This document shows, piece by piece, positions 34,098 to 42,052 of a stretch of 64,000 nucleotides of DNA (its first letter is position 1; every line of letters begins with the position of its first letter). The DNA is from Aldehydirespirator sp965204415 (GTDB lineage Bacteria; Actinomycetota; Acidimicrobiia; Acidimicrobiales; Aldehydirespiratoraceae), in assembly GCA_965204415.1 (NCBI GenBank), contig CBDBEL010000003.1, forward strand, positions 372,001 through 436,000, in the 5' to 3' direction. The notes beneath the pieces were generated by a model. That model had not been told where the DNA came from. It did not search any database and saw only the letters and a program-made list of their open reading frames with translations. A program made the translations under genes and the position numbers.

Positions 34098-35282
34098 GTG
34101 GATCTTGCGCCCACGGCCGAGCAGCGGGCGTTCCGGGCCGAGTGCCGGGTGTGGCTGAAGGAGAACCTGCCCTGGGACTACGGCACCGGCCTGCCTCCCC
34201 TGTTCGACGATCTTGCCGATGAGGTCGGGTTCGGCCGACGCTGGCAGCGCAGCCTGGCCGGGGCCGGCTACGTGGGCGTCACCTGGCCGGTGGAGTACGG
34301 GGGCCGGGGCGCCGATGGTGTCTTCAACTTCATCGTGCAGGAGGAGCTGGCCCGGGCCCGGGCCCCGGAGCTGGTCGGCCGCATCGCCGTCAACCTGGTC
34401 GGTCCCTGCCTGCTGGCCCACGGCACCGATGCCCAGAGGCGGCGCTGGCTGCCGGGCATTCTCAACGCCGAGCGGCTCATGTGCCAGCTCTTCAGCGAGC
34501 CCGACGCGGGCAGCGACCTGGCCTCGCTGCGCACCCGGGCCGACCGCGCCGAGGGCGGCTGGACCCTGCACGGACGCAAGGTGTGGACCTCCTATGCCCA
34601 GTTCGCCGACTGGGGCCTGTGCCTGGCCCGCACCGATCCCGACAGGCCCAGACGGGCCGGGATAACCGTGTTCATGGTGGACATGCGAGCCCCCGGCGTG
34701 GAAGTACGGCCGATGCGCCAGATGACCGGTGAGTCCGACTTCAACGAGGTCGCGTTCGACGGCGTGTTCGTGGCAGACGACCAGGTGATCGGCCCGGTCG
34801 ACGGCGGCTGGGGCCTGGCCACCTCGGTCCTGGCCGGCGAGAGGGGCACCAACCCCCGCCAACTCGTCATCCACTCGCAACTGCTGGAGGAACTTGTGCG
34901 CCTGGCCACCAAGCGCGGCCTGGCCGACGAACCCCGGATCGCCCAGGACCTGGCCCAGGCCTTCACGGAGGTGCGCCTGTTCCAGCTCCAGAACTGGCGA
35001 ACCCTGTCCAAGCAGGCCCACGGCCGCCGACCCGGCGCCGAGACCGCCACCGCCAAGCTCTACTGGAGCGAGATGAGCCAGCGACTGCACGCCACCGCCA
35101 TGCGGGTGCTCGGCGACGAGGCCCCCCTGTGGCGAGGCGCCGGCGGCAACCCCGCCGGAGGCCGCTGGCAACGGTCGTGGCTCTACTACCGGGCCGCCTC
35201 GATCATCGCCGGTACTAGCGAGATCCAGCGCAACGTCATCGGCGAGCGAACCCTGGGCCTGCCCCGCGAGCCCAGCCGCTGA
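34098..35282 (+). CDS. acyl-CoA dehydrogenase, about 394 aa
   Basis: This is a full-length acyl-CoA dehydrogenase. SEPDAGSDLASLRTRAD, KVWTSYAQFADWG and AGTSEIQRNVIGERTLGLPRE are the expected signatures. It resembles the 28324 enzyme. The GTG start at 34098 gives MDLAPTAEQRAFRAE. It is probably the FAD-binding partner of the divergent short enzyme. A crotonase follows 33 bp downstream and a CoA-transferase after that, giving a beta-oxidation-like series. Confidence 0.92.
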   Translation: MDLAPTAEQRAFRAECRVWLKENLPWDYGTGLPPLFDDLADEVGFGRRWQRSLAGAGYVGVTWPVEYGGRGADGVFNFIVQEELARARAPELVGRIAVNLVGPCLLAHGTDAQRRRWLPGILNAERLMCQLFSEPDAGSDLASLRTRADRAEGGWTLHGRKVWTSYAQFADWGLCLARTDPDRPRRAGITVFMVDMRAPGVEVRPMRQMTGESDFNEVAFDGVFVADDQVIGPVDGGWGLATSVLAGERGTNPRQLVIHSQLLEELVRLATKRGLADEPRIAQDLAQAFTEVRLFQLQNWRTLSKQAHGRRPGAETATAKLYWSEMSQRLHATAMRVLGDEAPLWRGAGGNPAGGRWQRSWLYYRAASIIAGTSEIQRNVIGERTLGLPREPSR

Positions 35283-35315
35283 CCCTCGCTAGTAGTGGTG
35301 CCTACAATGGCCGCC

Positions 35316-36155
35316 ATGGCCGACTTCACCACGATCCTCTACGAGGTCGACGGGCCCGTGGCCACCATCACCATGGACCGGCCCCAGGTGGCCAACGCCC
35401 AGGACACCCAGATGATCGACGAGCTCGACGCTGCCTTCGACCTCGCCGACGCCGACGACGAGGTGCGGGTGGTGGTGCTGGCCGCCAACGGCAAGCACTT
35501 CTCGGCCGGCCACGACCTCAAGGCGCTCGTCGGCGACGTGGAGCCCGACAAGTGGCGGCTGATGCGCGACACCCCCGAGGGCAAGTGGCATCACGAGAAG
35601 GTGATGTACTTCGACCGCTGCCTGCGCATCCGGGACTTCCGCAAGCCGACCATCGCCGCGGTGCAGGGCAAGTGCGTGGCCGCGGGGGTGATGCTGGCGT
35701 GCATGGCCGACATCATCGTGGCCAGCGACGACGCCGCCTTCCAGAACCCGGTGCTCCGGATGACCGGCGCCGCGGTGGAGATCCTGGTCGAGCCGTGGGA
35801 GATGCCGGCCCGCAAGGCCAAGGAGTTCCTGCTCACCGCCGAGACGATCAGCGCGGCCGAGGCCGAGCGGCTCGGGATGGTCAACCGGGTGGTGCCCCGC
35901 GACGAACTGGCCTCCGCCGTGCGGGAAATGGCTGAACAGATCGCGCTGGTGCCGCCGGCCACCGCGCAGGTGGTGAAGCGCTCGATCAACAAGACCCTCG
36001 ACCTCCAGGGCCAGCGCGACGCCTGGGACTACCACTTCCAGGCCCATCACTGGATGCACAACACCGCCACCGCCCTCGACGCGCTCGAGCAGCGCATGCA
36101 GAAGGGTTCCATGAAAGAGGTCTTCGCCGAGCACCGCGACCCGAAGCCGCAGTGA
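35316..36155 (+). CDS. enoyl-CoA hydratase/isomerase (crotonase family)
   Basis: This is a crotonase-fold protein of 279 residues from ATG 35316; ATG 35307 is an alternative start. The oxyanion-hole segments are KHFSAGHDLKALV and GKCVAAGVMLACMADIIVAS. In hydratases two glutamates act as catalysts; here the first position has Val/Met (GVMLA), and the second region is VEPWEMPARKAKE, so hydration is not certain and an isomerase or other crotonase reaction is possible. Co-orientation with the acyl-CoA dehydrogenase before it and the CoA-transferase after it (24 bp) supports a role in acyl-CoA catabolism. Confidence 0.88.
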   Translation: MADFTTILYEVDGPVATITMDRPQVANAQDTQMIDELDAAFDLADADDEVRVVVLAANGKHFSAGHDLKALVGDVEPDKWRLMRDTPEGKWHHEKVMYFDRCLRIRDFRKPTIAAVQGKCVAAGVMLACMADIIVASDDAAFQNPVLRMTGAAVEILVEPWEMPARKAKEFLLTAETISAAEAERLGMVNRVVPRDELASAVREMAEQIALVPPATAQVVKRSINKTLDLQGQRDAWDYHFQAHHWMHNTATALDALEQRMQKGSMKEVFAEHRDPKPQ

Positions 36156-36179
36156 ACCAGCCGCGGTGAGGCAATCGCG

Positions 36180-37382
36180 ATGAGGCAGCCGCTGGCCGGG
36201 CTGAGGGTGCTCGACGTGGGCACCCGGGTCGCCGCGCCCTTCTGCGCCGGGATCCTCGGTGAGCAGGGCGCGGAGGTCATCAAGGTCGAAGAGCCCGGCC
36301 ACGGCGACCACCACCGCAACAACGGGCCCTTCGCAACCGACGACGGCGGGGACCGCTACTCCCTGTTCTGGTCGGTGGAGGGCCGGGGCCGCAAGTCGGT
36401 GACCATCGACCTGCGACACCCGCAGGGCCAGGATCTGTTCCGACGCCTGGCCTCGGTGTCCGATGTCGTGTGCGAGAACTTCCGCCCCGGCACCCTGGAA
36501 CGCTGGAACATCGACCCGTCCCGGCTCGACCCGCGCCTGGTCACCGCCCGCATCAGCCTGTTCGGTCAGGACGGTCCCAAGTCGCTGCACGCCGGTTTCG
36601 ACCGCAACGCCGTCGCGTTCGGCGGGCTTATGCACCTCACCGGTGATCCCGACCATCCTCCGGTGCAACCGGGCGTTGCGGTCGCCGACTACCTCACCGG
36701 CGTGTTCGCGGCTCAGGCCGTGACCAGCCTGCTCTACGAGCGCGACGCCAGGGGCACCGGGTCGGGCGGCGTGGTCGACGCCTACCTGTACGGTTCGGTG
36801 CTGCGCATCATGGAGTGGACGATCGCGGCCTACGACCGGCTGGGGTCGGTCCGTCGGCGCACCGGCAACCAGGTGAAGCATGCCGCGCCCATCGGCAACT
36901 ACCGGAGCCGGGACGACCGGTACGTGTGCATCGTGGCTGTGAGCCAGGCAATCTTCGAGCGCCTGGGCGCGGCGATGGGCCGGCCCGAGTGGGCCTCGGA
37001 CGAACGCTTCGCCACCCCCGCGGCCCGGGCCCGCAGATGGGAGGAGATCAACCAGGTTGTGGCCGAGTGGGCGACCGGACTGGCCGCAATCGAGATCGAG
37101 GAGCGCTGCGCTCGCCACGGCGTCCCGGTCAGCACCGTCTACGACGTCGCCGACATAGCCGCCGACGAGCACGTGCGCGCCCGGGGCGACATCTGCACGG
37201 TGGACGACCCGGTCATCGGCCCGGTGCGCCAGCAGGCGGCGTTCCCCCGCTTCGGGACGGAGCCGCCACCGACCCCCTCCGGCGCCCCTCGCCTGGGCGA
37301 GCACACCGACGAAGTCCTCTCCAGCCTGCTGGGACTCTCAGGAGCCGAACTGGCTGCCCTGAGAAGCGGCCATGTGATCTGA
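36180..37382 (+). CDS. CaiB/BaiF family III CoA-transferase
   Basis: This is a 400-residue family III CoA-transferase. GLRVLDVGTRVAAPFCAGIL and LGEQGAEVIKVEEPG are the N-terminal motifs; GRGRKSVTIDLRHP follows, and the catalytic aspartate is probably in HAGFDRNAVAFGG. The C-terminal APRLGEHTDEVLSSLLG is typical. Its ribosome-binding site is GAGG eight bases upstream of ATG 36180. A paralogue with a large internal deletion lies 1.8 kb downstream (39166-39511). It is followed directly by a permease gene (2 bp gap). Confidence 0.92.
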   Translation: MRQPLAGLRVLDVGTRVAAPFCAGILGEQGAEVIKVEEPGHGDHHRNNGPFATDDGGDRYSLFWSVEGRGRKSVTIDLRHPQGQDLFRRLASVSDVVCENFRPGTLERWNIDPSRLDPRLVTARISLFGQDGPKSLHAGFDRNAVAFGGLMHLTGDPDHPPVQPGVAVADYLTGVFAAQAVTSLLYERDARGTGSGGVVDAYLYGSVLRIMEWTIAAYDRLGSVRRRTGNQVKHAAPIGNYRSRDDRYVCIVAVSQAIFERLGAAMGRPEWASDERFATPAARARRWEEINQVVAEWATGLAAIEIEERCARHGVPVSTVYDVADIAADEHVRARGDICTVDDPVIGPVRQQAAFPRFGTEPPPTPSGAPRLGEHTDEVLSSLLGLSGAELAALRSGHVI

Positions 37383-37384
37383 GC

Positions 37385-39148
37385 ATGAACGCCGCCGACA
37401 GTCAGGACAGCAACAGCACCGGCATCCGCTACGAGCCGGACGACCCGTGCCCGCCGCTGCTGCTACTCGGCGTCGGCCTTCAGGGCGTCATGATGATCCT
37501 GACCTCGATCGTGGTGATCGTGGCCGTCACCGCCCGGTCGGGCGGCCAGGACGACGACTACCTGACGTGGGCCGTGTTCGCCGCCCTGATCATCTCCGGA
37601 GGCCTCATCGCACTCCAGGCCAGCCGGGTCTGGCGGCTCGGAGCGGGACACATCCTGTTCATGGGCCCCACCACCAACTTCGTGGCCGTGGCCGTGCTGG
37701 CACTGGAAGCGGGAGGGCCGGCCTTGCTGGCCAGCCTGACCGTGGCCGCGTCCCTTTTCTATCTCATGCTCGCCTTCTGGCTGCCGTTGCTGCGCCGGGT
37801 AATCACTCCGGTCGTCTCCGGCACCGTGCTCATGCTGATCGCGGTGTCGGTCCTGCCGATCGCGCTGGAGCGGGTCCGGGATGTTGCCGGGGACGCAGAC
37901 CCGGTGACCGGGCCCGTCGTCGCGGTGGTGACCCTGGCCGTCACCACCGTGCTGGCGCTGCGGGCACCACGGAACCTGAAGCCCTGGTCGCCGCTGGTGG
38001 CCCTGTTGGCCGGGTCGGTCGCGGCGGCAGCCCTCGGGGCCTACGACACCCAGCCGGTGATCGACGCCGCATGGGCCGGAGTCCCCAGCGGCGGGTTCCC
38101 CGGGCTGGACCTCACCCCCGGACCCGAGTTCTGGGCGCTGCTCCCGGCGTTCGTCGTGGTCACCCTGGTAGGCGGGGTCAAGAACATGGGCGACAGCGTG
38201 GCCGTGCAGCAAGCCTCCAGGCGCAAGCCCAGAGTGACCGACTTCCGGCTGGTGCAGGGCGCGCTCAACACCAACGGCCTCGGCATCCTGCTCTCGGGAT
38301 TCGTCGGGACGCCGCCCACCACCGCGTACTCGTCCCGCAGCGTGATGCTGATCACGTTCACGTCGGTGGCCGCTCGCCGGGTCGGGTACGTGATGGGAGC
38401 CGTCCTCGCCGTGCTGGCCCTGTTCCCGAAGTTCGCTGCGGTCCTCGTCTCGATCCCGAGCGCCGTCATGGGGGCCTACATCCTCGTGGCCATCGGCACG
38501 CTCTTCGTGGCCGGCGTGCGGACCGCGGTCTCCGACGGTCTCGACGCCCAGAAGGCCACCATCGTGGCGATCTCCTTCGCCGTGGGCGCCGGTCTCGAAC
38601 AGCAGACGATCTTCGCCGACGTGCTGGGCGGGACATGGGCGCCGCTGCTCGACAACGGCGTGGTCATGGGCGCCGCCACTGCGGTCCTGCTGACGCTGTT
38701 CATGGAGGCCACCCGGCCCATACGCCAGACCCGTCTCGAGGTCGATCTCAGCGTCTCGTCCCTTCCCGAGATCGACCAGTTCCTGCTCGACATCGCCTCC
38801 CGGCTCGGTTGGAACCAGGCCTCGACCAGCCGGCTCCGGTCGGCCGGCGAGGAGACGCTCATCAGTCTGATCCATCCGCGTGGGCCTGCTCCTGGTGAGG
38901 GACCGCCCCGGTTCATCGTGATCGCCCGGCCCAGCGACAGCCTGGTCGAACTGGAGTTTCTCGCCGTGTTCGACGAGGAGAACCTCGAAGACCGCCTGGC
39001 ATACCTGAGCGAGGAGGCCGAGGGAGGCCAGGGAATCGAGGAGGGCGAGATCTCCCTACGCTTGCTGCGCCACTACGCGGCCTCGGTCCAGCACCAGAAG
39101 TTCCAGGGCCTCGACGTGGTAACCGTCCAGGTCCGAGGATCTCGTTAA
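37385..39148 (+). CDS. NCS2-type nucleobase permease with C-terminal RsbW-like domain
   Basis: This is a 587-residue protein. Residues about 18-445 form a nucleobase:cation symporter-2 (xanthine/uracil permease) membrane domain: VTLVGGVKNMGDSVAVQQAS matches the helix 8 region with the conserved Gly-Asp, and NGLGILLSGFVGTPPTTAYSS the helix 10 region, though the usual SxNxG ending is changed. Residues about 448-587 are soluble and resemble an RsbW-type serine-kinase/anti-sigma ATPase: an opening LEVDLSVSSLPEIDQFLLDI, the helix RSAGEETLISLIHPRG in the N-box position, and the ending ISLRLLRHYAASVQ then VVTVQV. The N-box Asn and glycine-rich ATP lid are not preserved, so ATP binding may be lost. 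ATG 37385 lies two bases after the CoA-transferase stop. The substrate is unknown. Confidence 0.8.
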   Translation: MNAADSQDSNSTGIRYEPDDPCPPLLLLGVGLQGVMMILTSIVVIVAVTARSGGQDDDYLTWAVFAALIISGGLIALQASRVWRLGAGHILFMGPTTNFVAVAVLALEAGGPALLASLTVAASLFYLMLAFWLPLLRRVITPVVSGTVLMLIAVSVLPIALERVRDVAGDADPVTGPVVAVVTLAVTTVLALRAPRNLKPWSPLVALLAGSVAAAALGAYDTQPVIDAAWAGVPSGGFPGLDLTPGPEFWALLPAFVVVTLVGGVKNMGDSVAVQQASRRKPRVTDFRLVQGALNTNGLGILLSGFVGTPPTTAYSSRSVMLITFTSVAARRVGYVMGAVLAVLALFPKFAAVLVSIPSAVMGAYILVAIGTLFVAGVRTAVSDGLDAQKATIVAISFAVGAGLEQQTIFADVLGGTWAPLLDNGVVMGAATAVLLTLFMEATRPIRQTRLEVDLSVSSLPEIDQFLLDIASRLGWNQASTSRLRSAGEETLISLIHPRGPAPGEGPPRFIVIARPSDSLVELEFLAVFDEENLEDRLAYLSEEAEGGQGIEEGEISLRLLRHYAASVQHQKFQGLDVVTVQVRGSR

Positions 39149-39165
39149 GTGAAGAGGAGTGTGCG

Positions 39166-39511
39166 ATGAGACGTCCACTGGCGGGGCTGCGGGTGATCGA
39201 CCTGGGATCCCGGGTCTCAGCTCCGTTCTGCGCCGCGATACTGGGCGAGCAGGGCGCCGAGATCATCAAGATCGAGGAACCGGTCCGGGGCGACCGGCTG
39301 CGCGAGCTGGGTCCCTACGCCCACGACGACGCCGGGCAGCGGTACTCGCTGTACTGGTCGGTGGAGGGCCGGGGCCGCAAGTCGGTGACCCTCGCGCCCG
39401 CGGGCGCGCCCCGTCTCGGGGAGCACACCGACGAAGTGCTCTCCAGCGTTCTGGGCTATCCCGATGTCGAGCGCCGATCGGGCCGCGCTCAGAGCCGACA
39501 ACGTGATCTGA
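39166..39511 (+). pseudogene. CaiB/BaiF CoA-transferase remnant with internal deletion and frameshift
   Basis: The first ~75 codons encode a normal CoA-transferase N-terminus (LRVIDLGSRVSAPFCAAIL, GEQGAEIIKIEEP, GRGRKSVTL) close to the intact gene at 36180. They are joined directly to the family C-terminus APRLGEHTDEVLSSVLGYPDV, so about 275 central codons, including the catalytic aspartate, are missing. After GYPDV one extra base shifts the frame; in the shifted frame the expected ending SADRAALRADNVI and a stop at 39509-39511 appear. The open frame as read runs on to 39555 into the convergent thiolase gene. A good ribosome-binding site (GAGGAG) remains. The deletion junction coincides with a 16-bp perfect palindrome (39393-39408). 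Confidence 0.88.
39393..39408. repeat. 16-bp perfect palindrome at the pseudogene deletion junction
   Basis: CGCGCCCGCGGGCGCG reads the same on both strands and sits exactly where the N- and C-terminal parts of the CoA-transferase remnant are joined. Confidence 0.8.
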
Positions 39512-39535
39512 CCCGGAGCCGACCCCGGCCGGCTT

Positions 39536-40711
39536 TCAGGAGACGCGCTGGATGAGGGTGCCGGTTCCCAGGCCGCCGCCGCAGCACATCGACACCAGGC
39601 CGTAGTCGCCGTCGGTGCGCTCCAGTTCATGAACCGCCTTGGTGGTGAGGATGCAGCCGGTGCCGCCCAGGGGATGGCCCAGCGCGATCGCGCCGCCGTT
39701 GGGGTTGGCCCTGGCCGGGTCGGCGCCGACGGTGCGCTGCCAGGCGATCACCACCGACGCGAAGGCCTCGTTGACCTCGAACACGTCGATGTCGTCGATG
39801 GTGAGACCCTCGCGCTCGAGCACCCGTTCGGTGGCCGGTATCGGACCCTCCAGCATGAGCACCGGATCGCAGCCCACCAGCGCGGTCTGAGCCACCCGGA
39901 CACGGGGCTTCAGGCCCAGCTCGGCCGCCTTGCCGGCCGACATCAGCAGCACCGCGGCCGCCCCGTCGGCGATCTGCGACGACGTGCCCGCGGTGTGGAT
40001 CCCGTCGTCGCGGGCCACTGGCTTGAGCCCGGCGAGCGCCTCCATGCTGGTGTCGCGGGGCACCTCGTCCCGGGAGAACTCCACCGTCTCGCCGGTCTTC
40101 TTCCCGTCCTCGTCCACCAGCACCGCGTCGATGGGGACGATCTGGGTCTCGAAGCGGCCCTCGCGCTGGGCCGTGGCCGCCCGCAGTTGGGACTCGAGGC
40201 CCAGTTCGTCGGTGTCGGTGCGGGAGATGCCGTAGGCGGTGGCCATGCGCTCGGCGCCCTCGAACTGGCTGGTGAACTCGTAGTGCTGGAAGTAGCTGCG
40301 CGACACCGGCTTGCCGGGGCCGTTCATCACGTTGGCGGCCAGGGGCACCATCGACATCGACTCCACCCCGCAGGCCAGCACGGTGTCCTCCGCGCCCGAG
40401 GCGATCAGGCTGTAGGCCAGGTTCACCGCGTGCTGGGACGACCCGCACTGCGAGTCGACGGTGGAGCAGGCCGTGGTCTGGTCGCCCCCGTGGGACAGCC
40501 AAGCGGTGCGGGTGATGTTCATGCCCTGGGCGCCGACCTGGTCGATGCAACCGCCGACCACCTGGTCGACGTCGCCACTGGCGATGCCGGCCCGGCTCAG
40601 GCATTCCATCTGCACCGGTCCGAGGATGTCGGCGGGGTGGGTGTTCGCCAGGGTTCCGTTGCGCTTCCCCACCGCGGAGCGCACTGCCTCGACGATTACC
40701 ACGTCAGTCAT
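39536..40711 (-). CDS. acetyl-CoA acetyltransferase (thiolase)
   Basis: This is a degradative-type thiolase of 391 residues that cleaves 3-ketoacyl-CoA with CoA. The acyl-accepting cysteine is C89 in SQCGSSQHAV; the C-terminal NGGAIALGHPLGGTG holds the catalytic histidine, and MCCGGGLGTGTLI the base cysteine. All three catalytic motifs are intact, unlike the thiolase-like protein at 4680. Start at 40711; an ATG one codon earlier is possible. The gene is convergent with the CoA-transferase remnant (25-bp gap), and repeat copies B4 and A2 fill the region upstream. Confidence 0.95.
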   Translation of the reverse strand: MTDVVIVEAVRSAVGKRNGTLANTHPADILGPVQMECLSRAGIASGDVDQVVGGCIDQVGAQGMNITRTAWLSHGGDQTTACSTVDSQCGSSQHAVNLAYSLIASGAEDTVLACGVESMSMVPLAANVMNGPGKPVSRSYFQHYEFTSQFEGAERMATAYGISRTDTDELGLESQLRAATAQREGRFETQIVPIDAVLVDEDGKKTGETVEFSRDEVPRDTSMEALAGLKPVARDDGIHTAGTSSQIADGAAAVLLMSAGKAAELGLKPRVRVAQTALVGCDPVLMLEGPIPATERVLEREGLTIDDIDVFEVNEAFASVVIAWQRTVGADPARANPNGGAIALGHPLGGTGCILTTKAVHELERTDGDYGLVSMCCGGGLGTGTLIQRVS

Positions 40712-40769
40712 CACATTTCCCTTCTTTGCGCAGACGGCAGCCTACGCGCTCGTTGCCGGAAGTTCGCCC

Positions 40770-40881
40770 GGCCGGCGGGTCCTGTCACGGGCGCGGCCTG
40801 GCGGCGCGAGCGCCGCCATTCCTTGCCCCCGTGCCACCCCCCGGCCTACTGGGTCGCGGCCCGTGCCGCCCCCCGGCCTAC
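40770..40881 (+). repeat. repeat family B, copy B4
   Basis: The left end GGCCGGCGGGTCCTGTC is at 40770-40786. The internal structure differs from B1-B3: an 8-bp hairpin GGCGGCGC-GA-GCGCCGCC inside a CACGGG / CCCGTG pair. The right end ACCCCCCGGCC is at 40836-40846 and is followed by CTGGGTCGCG, then a second right unit (CCCCCCGGCCTACCGGGTCG) to 40881. Confidence 0.85.
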
Positions 40882-40913
40882 CGGGTCGCGCCCGGTGCCT
40901 CAGTCCGTCCCGG

Positions 40914-41050
40914 TTAGAGGCCGAGCGGATAGGCACGCGAATCCGGCCCATACGGCGCGAGGCCGTGGCCCGAGCGGCCCGTGAGCGCAGCGAACAAGAG
41001 CGGGAATGACACCGCTGCGACGCGACAGGCTCTCGCCTATCCGCGTGGCC
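40914..41050 (+). repeat. repeat family A, copy A2
   Basis: This is a full copy with TTAGAGGCCGAGCGGATAGGC at the left and GCCTATCCGCGTGGCC at the right; GCGGATAGGC / GCCTATCCGC is a perfect inverted pair. TTAG flanks both sides (40914 and 41053). It is immediately downstream of B4. Confidence 0.9.
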
Positions 41051-41052
41051 TA

Positions 41053-42024
41053 TTAGGGGGCGGTTGCTATTACGGTCCAGTCGAGGATCTTGTCGGGGTC
41101 TTCGGTGCGGTGGGCGAAGCCCTCGACCTGTACCGCGAAGGCTCGGCCGGCGCCGGCCGGAACGACGTCCAGGAGGGTGTGTCGGAACGACACGTGATCG
41201 CCCTCGAACGCCGGCCCGGTGTGGTCGCAGGCATGCCAACCCGCCACGGTTGCCATGCCGGCAAGCACCCGCGACAGCGACGCCTGGGCCAGCCCGACAA
41301 TGTGGCCCCCGTACAGCAGGCGCTGCGGGTAGGGGGACTCGGCCGCGTCACGGTGGACCATGGCCAGGTTGTTGGTGAGGCGCACCAGCTGGAGCGCGTT
41401 GTCGACCACATCCCGGGCCGGATCCGCAACGGTGATACCCGGCTGCCAGTCGGTTCCGGGCCCCAGCGGGGCGAAGTCCCAATGCGCCGGCACCAGCCTG
41501 GCGTAGGAGGCGAGATCCAGCGCCGGTTCAGTCCCCAGGTCGTCGTCATGGCCGGGCTGCTCGCCGGTGGCCTGGGGCAGCAGCGGGGCTCGCTGGTAGG
41601 TGATGGCCGGCTCCCCATCGGCGGTGGTGACGATGTCGACCAGCGCCTTGCCACGATGGGGCCGGCCGGGCCGGGCCCGGCTGTCGGCGAGGGCGACGAC
41701 GGTGACGGTGGTGGCGAGGGACTGCCCTATGAACACCGGCCTCAGGAAGCGCAGGTCGCGATAGAAGAGGTTGGCGATCACCCGCCGGGTGAGCGTGGTG
41801 CTGTGCCCGGTCGACATGTGCATGGCCAGCGCGGGGCTGACCAGACGGCCGGGCTGCCCGGTCACCGCTTCACACACCGCCGGGTCCATCACCATCGGCA
41901 GGCGCTCGCCCACCATCGACTGGTAGAGCGCAGCCATTCCCTCGTCGATCACCACCGACGGCTGCCGGGGCAACACCTGGCCTACGCGCAGGTCCTCGTA
42001 GTAGGGGCCGTCGAGCGGTATCAC
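41053..42024 (-). CDS. MaoC-like double-hotdog hydratase
   Basis: This is a 323-residue MaoC-like acyl-CoA (de)hydratase with two hotdog domains, of the kind seen in mesaconyl/itaconyl-CoA hydratases. YYEDLRVGQVLPRQPSVVIDEGM is the usual N-terminal opening, and in the C-terminal half YPQRLLYGGHIVGLAQASLSR is a MaoC-like motif with a His. It would hydrate an enoyl-CoA. The start (GTG 42024) is 28 bp after the M24 paralogue stop, so the three genes 44250-41053 probably form one operon. Its stop codon abuts repeat A2. Confidence 0.83.
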   Translation of the reverse strand: MIPLDGPYYEDLRVGQVLPRQPSVVIDEGMAALYQSMVGERLPMVMDPAVCEAVTGQPGRLVSPALAMHMSTGHSTTLTRRVIANLFYRDLRFLRPVFIGQSLATTVTVVALADSRARPGRPHRGKALVDIVTTADGEPAITYQRAPLLPQATGEQPGHDDDLGTEPALDLASYARLVPAHWDFAPLGPGTDWQPGITVADPARDVVDNALQLVRLTNNLAMVHRDAAESPYPQRLLYGGHIVGLAQASLSRVLAGMATVAGWHACDHTGPAFEGDHVSFRHTLLDVVPAGAGRAFAVQVEGFAHRTEDPDKILDWTVIATAP

Positions 42025-42052
42025 CGCCTCGAAGGCTACGACCCGCCAGCCG

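Larger units (their letters stand above)
40712..41052. other. intergenic region of about 340 bp made mostly of repeats
   Basis: Between the thiolase start and the MaoC-like stop I see no gene. A short AT-richer leader (40712-40745) would hold the thiolase ribosome-binding region. Then come repeat B4 with an extra right-end unit (40770 to about 40905) and repeat A2 (40914-41050). The A2 right end touches the stop codon of the MaoC-like gene. Confidence 0.8.

Noticed and set aside
35289..37304. A 671-codon open frame antisense to the crotonase and CoA-transferase genes
   Set aside because: It spans two well-supported genes on the other strand and shows only Gly/Val/His/Arg-rich shadow composition.
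37463..38875. A 470-codon open frame antisense to the nucleobase permease
   Set aside because: Composition dominated by Gly, Gln, Asp, Arg and His; no motif; the plus-strand gene has clear NCS2 motifs.
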